Shown here piece after piece: positions 31,266 to 33,993 of a stretch of 33,993 bases of DNA. Position 1 is the stretch's first letter. Every line of letters starts with the position of its first letter. Source of the DNA: Candidatus Zixiibacteriota bacterium (lineage in GTDB: Bacteria; Electryoneota; B3-LCP); the NCBI GenBank assembly GCA_003599535.1, contig QZKQ01000013.1, forward strand, positions 1 through 33,993, read 5' to 3'. The translations under genes and the position numbers were made by a program. The notes under the pieces were generated by a model that saw nothing but the letters and a program-made list of their open reading frames with translations, was not told where the DNA came from and did no database searches.

Positions 31266-33993
31266 ATGGATAAAAAAATGAACAGGATGGGAATCACGGC
31301 CGGGCTGATCATCGCCCTGGCGCTGGTGTTCAGCTATGCCACCGTGATTCAGGCCGCGACGGTCGGCAAGGTGGCCGGCACCATCAAGGACGCCGACACC
31401 GGCGAACCGTTGCCCACTGTCAACGTGATTCTGGAAGGCACCACCATGGGTGCCACCACCAACCTGGAGGGCGAGTACTTCATCCTCAATGTACCCCCCG
31501 GGACCTACTCGGTCCGGGCCACGATGGTGGGCTACAAGACCTCCACCGTGCGCAACGTCCAGGTACAGACCGACCTGACCAGCCGGGTGGACTTCACCCT
31601 GCAGCCCACGGTCCTTGAGACCGGGGAAGAAGTGATCGTGGTGGCGGAAAAGCCCTTGATCGAGAAGGACGTAACCGCCAGTCGTACCACCACCACCTCC
31701 AGCGAACTGCTGCAGATGCCCGTGGACAACATGCAGGAGATCCTGACCCTGTCCGCCGGAGCGGTGGAAGAAAACGGCAACCTGCACATCCGCGGCGGCC
31801 GCAACCGCGAAGTGGCCTTCCTGATTGACGGCGCCGTGGTCGCCGACCCCCTGACCGGGGCCTTCGACGGCGACGTCCCGGAAATGGCCCTGGAAGAAGT
31901 GTCCGTCCAGACCGGCGGCTTCGGGGCGGAGTACGGTTCGGCGCAGTCCGGCATCGTCAACATGGTGCTGAAGGAAGGGGGCCCCTCCTACAACGGCGCC
32001 TTCCGCCTCAAAACCTCCGATTTCAGCGGCTACCGCCGCGAACCCTGGGCCGAGCAGTTGTGGAACCTGGAAGGCTCGCTGGGCGGGCCCGTCCCCTTCA
32101 CCGATAAGATGCGCTTCTTCGCCTCCGGGGAATGGTCGCCCGAAGAAGGGATCTACCCCCGCGACGACGAGAACCCCCTGACCCTGCAGGGCAAGCTGAC
32201 CTACAACCCCGTCCCCAAGATCAAGCTGTCGGCCAGCGGGTTGTACTTCACCAACGATTACCACGATTTCGACCTGAATTACTCCCAGAGCAACGCCTAT
32301 AACCGTTGGAAGCGCACCACCTTCGAGGACACCAATCCCGACCTGGATCCGGGGGAAAATCCCGCCTTCGCCGGCTGGTTCAACAACAACCAGTTGGACA
32401 CTGAGTGGGAAGACCTGAACGGCAACGGCACCTTCGAACAGTGGGTGGACCTGGACGGGGACGGGATCAAGGAGTCCAGCGAGCACAACGACCTGGACGG
32501 CGACGGCGTGCTGGATACCGAGGACCTGAACAGCAACAACGCCCTGGACAGCTACTTCATGCTCGACCATGTGCCCGACTTCAAGGCCCGCGCCGACCAG
32601 TTCGGGCTGAACATGACCCACACCCTGAACGAGAAGACCTTCTACGAGGTGCGCATGAGCCGGTACCGCACCTACTGGAAGTACAATATCGTGGAAAACA
32701 CCAATGAGGACCAGGACGGCGACGGCCGCTTCGACATGGGCGAGATCCGCTACGGCGCCGACGGGAGCACCTGGGAATGGGTGGACGTCAACGGCGACGG
32801 CCTCCGGCAGATCACCGAGGACCTGAACGGCAACGGCCAGTTCGATTTCGAGCAGGACAGCAACCGCGACGGTATCCCCGACTTCGGCCACGACCTGGGC
32901 CTGGACGGCCTCCCCTTCACCGGCGACTTCGGTGAAAACGACGGCATGACCACCTCCGAGGACATGGACGGCGACGGCCGCTTCGATCTGAGCGCCGAAG
33001 ACCTGAACGGCAACGGCCTGTGGGATTTCCGGGTGTACGGTCCCGACCACGACCTGTACGCCGATGATAACCATGACGGCTTCATTGATGCCTCCGAAAG
33101 CAACCCCTTCGGCGATCCCATCCCCATGGACCAGTTGCCCATGTCCGGCACCGGCATGCAGGATGACGACGGCTTCTTCAAGTACGGCATCGGCAACACC
33201 TTCCACCGCGACCGCTGGCACGAGGACGAGAAGTTCACCTACAACCTGCAGTACCACATGACCAACCAGGTGAACGCCAACCACCAGTTGAAGTTCGGCG
33301 CCGAAGGGTCCTACTTCGATATTTCCAACTACGAAGTGGACGCCGCGTCCGGCGGTAACATCTATGGCGAGAACTACCGCGTCTATCCCTACTCGCTGGC
33401 CGCCTACGTGCAGGACAAGATGGAATTCGAGGGGCTGATCGTCAACGCCGGGCTGCGCTTCGACTACTTCAACGCCAACTACGATAATTACCCCTCCGAC
33501 GTTTCCGACCCGGTGGAAGACGTGACCGTGGGCGGGACGATCAAAAATCCGACCTCCGTGCCGGCCAAGTACGCCTGGTCCCCGCGTTTGGGTGTGTCGC
33601 ACCCCATCACCGACCGCGACGTGCTGTACTTCAACTACGGCCGCTACTTCCAAGTCCCGCGCCTCGACTTCATGTTCCAGAATCTGACCTACGACCTGCG
33701 CGGCGCCTTCCCCATCATCGGCAACGCCAACCTGGAACCGGAGCAGACCACCTCCTATGAGCTGGGCGTCAAGCACCAGTTCGCCAATGACCTGGTGCTG
33801 AACGTCACCGGCTTCTTCAAGGACATCACCGGCCTGACCGACAACCGCCAGATTTTCTACACCGCTTCCAGTTGGTATGGGCTCTACGACAACACCGACT
33901 ACGGCAACGTGCGGGGCTTCGAGGTCACCCTGATGAAGCCGCGCACCCGCTACCTGTCGGGGAACCTGACCTACACCTACTCCTTCGCCCGCG
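31266..33993 (+). CDS. TonB-dependent receptor with embedded calcium-loop-like repeats (C-terminus off the window)
   Basis: 909 residues are visible and the reading frame is open at the right edge. A signal peptide (GLIIALALVFSYATVIQA) is followed by a carboxypeptidase-regulatory-like domain (VGKVAGTIKDADTGEPLPTV; GEYFILNVPPGTYSVRATMV), then a plug domain (NMQEILTLSAGAVEE, RGGRNREVAFLIDGAVV, GGFGAEYGSAQSGIVNMVLK), then beta-barrel strands. Such outer-membrane receptors import siderophores, vitamins or glycans using TonB energy. Between about residues 382 and 612 lie eleven D-x-(D/N)-x-(D/N)-G-type repeats, such as DLNGNG, DLDGDG, DQDGDG, DSNRDG, DMDGDG and DDNHDG. These resemble EF-hand or dockerin calcium loops and sit in predicted extracellular loops. 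Start ATG 31266 has GAGGTG 6 nt upstream. Confidence 0.93.
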   Translation, partial: MDKKMNRMGITAGLIIALALVFSYATVIQAATVGKVAGTIKDADTGEPLPTVNVILEGTTMGATTNLEGEYFILNVPPGTYSVRATMVGYKTSTVRNVQVQTDLTSRVDFTLQPTVLETGEEVIVVAEKPLIEKDVTASRTTTTSSELLQMPVDNMQEILTLSAGAVEENGNLHIRGGRNREVAFLIDGAVVADPLTGAFDGDVPEMALEEVSVQTGGFGAEYGSAQSGIVNMVLKEGGPSYNGAFRLKTSDFSGYRREPWAEQLWNLEGSLGGPVPFTDKMRFFASGEWSPEEGIYPRDDENPLTLQGKLTYNPVPKIKLSASGLYFTNDYHDFDLNYSQSNAYNRWKRTTFEDTNPDLDPGENPAFAGWFNNNQLDTEWEDLNGNGTFEQWVDLDGDGIKESSEHNDLDGDGVLDTEDLNSNNALDSYFMLDHVPDFKARADQFGLNMTHTLNEKTFYEVRMSRYRTYWKYNIVENTNEDQDGDGRFDMGEIRYGADGSTWEWVDVNGDGLRQITEDLNGNGQFDFEQDSNRDGIPDFGHDLGLDGLPFTGDFGENDGMTTSEDMDGDGRFDLSAEDLNGNGLWDFRVYGPDHDLYADDNHDGFIDASESNPFGDPIPMDQLPMSGTGMQDDDGFFKYGIGNTFHRDRWHEDEKFTYNLQYHMTNQVNANHQLKFGAEGSYFDISNYEVDAASGGNIYGENYRVYPYSLAAYVQDKMEFEGLIVNAGLRFDYFNANYDNYPSDVSDPVEDVTVGGTIKNPTSVPAKYAWSPRLGVSHPITDRDVLYFNYGRYFQVPRLDFMFQNLTYDLRGAFPIIGNANLEPEQTTSYELGVKHQFANDLVLNVTGFFKDITGLTDNRQIFYTASSWYGLYDNTDYGNVRGFEVTLMKPRTRYLSGNLTYTYSFAR

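Noticed and set aside
30747..33776. 1009-codon open frame on the minus strand opposite the TonB receptor
   Set aside because: It is the antisense shadow of a GC-rich gene. Its sequence is Val/Gly/His-rich without domains, while the plus-strand frame shows a complete receptor architecture.

Overview
This is a GC-rich bacterial chromosomal segment, probably from an uncultured, Gram-negative member of the FCB (Fibrobacterota-Chlorobiota-Bacteroidota) neighbourhood. The hints are a TonB-dependent receptor with an N-terminal carboxypeptidase-regulatory-like domain, a Bacteroidota-type sodium:proton antiporter pair, a zapA - 6S-like RNA - rny - ymdB gene order, and beta-barrel-like secreted proteins. 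The phylum cannot be fixed from sequence reading alone. The clearest promoters are ordinary sigma70-like sites (TTGACA-17-TATATT), not the Bacteroidota -33/-7 type.

Layout. 1-596 (minus) is the start of an ECF-type sigma factor that runs off the left edge. 1036-14689 holds the proton-pumping membrane arm of respiratory complex I in the order nuoJ, nuoK, nuoL, nuoM, nuoN, but the last three are spread over 12.5 kb. Between nuoL and nuoM lie an MBL-fold hydrolase and a markedly AT-rich orphan gene. Between nuoM and nuoN lie a small YCII/muconolactone-isomerase-like protein, a DUF4846 gene broken by an in-frame TAG, DUF2752 and TM2 membrane proteins, and two tandem paralogous multi-pass membrane proteins. 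A strong terminator follows nuoN. 14920-18101 carries two tandem paralogous NhaD/CitMHS-like antiporters, followed by a universal stress protein.

18716-19441 is a tRNA cluster (Ala-GGC, Gly-GCC, Cys-GCA, Leu-UAA, Val-GAC) with a strong promoter, an internal terminator, an odd tRNA-Val and a decayed partial copy of it. 19745-26976 is the translation operon thrS-infC-rpmI-rplT-pheS-pheT, with infC apparently starting at AUU and a foreign-looking secreted-protein gene between pheS and pheT. 27043-30413 holds a ZapB-like coiled-coil protein, zapA, a 6S-like RNA, rny (RNase Y) and a YmdB-family phosphoesterase. After about 850 nt without a convincing gene, a TonB-dependent receptor with eleven embedded Asp/Asn-rich calcium-loop-like repeats runs off the right edge.

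The most distinctive signal is a family of heptanucleotide tandem arrays in intergenic spacers. C-rich arrays end exactly at the start codons of nuoM and uspA and a few bases before nuoL, where a Shine-Dalgarno would normally lie. G-rich arrays (the same family, opposite orientation) follow the stops of nuoL and nuoM. Other dispersed palindromic repeats crowd the same spacers, so the complex I locus looks like a hot spot for insertion and repeat spread.
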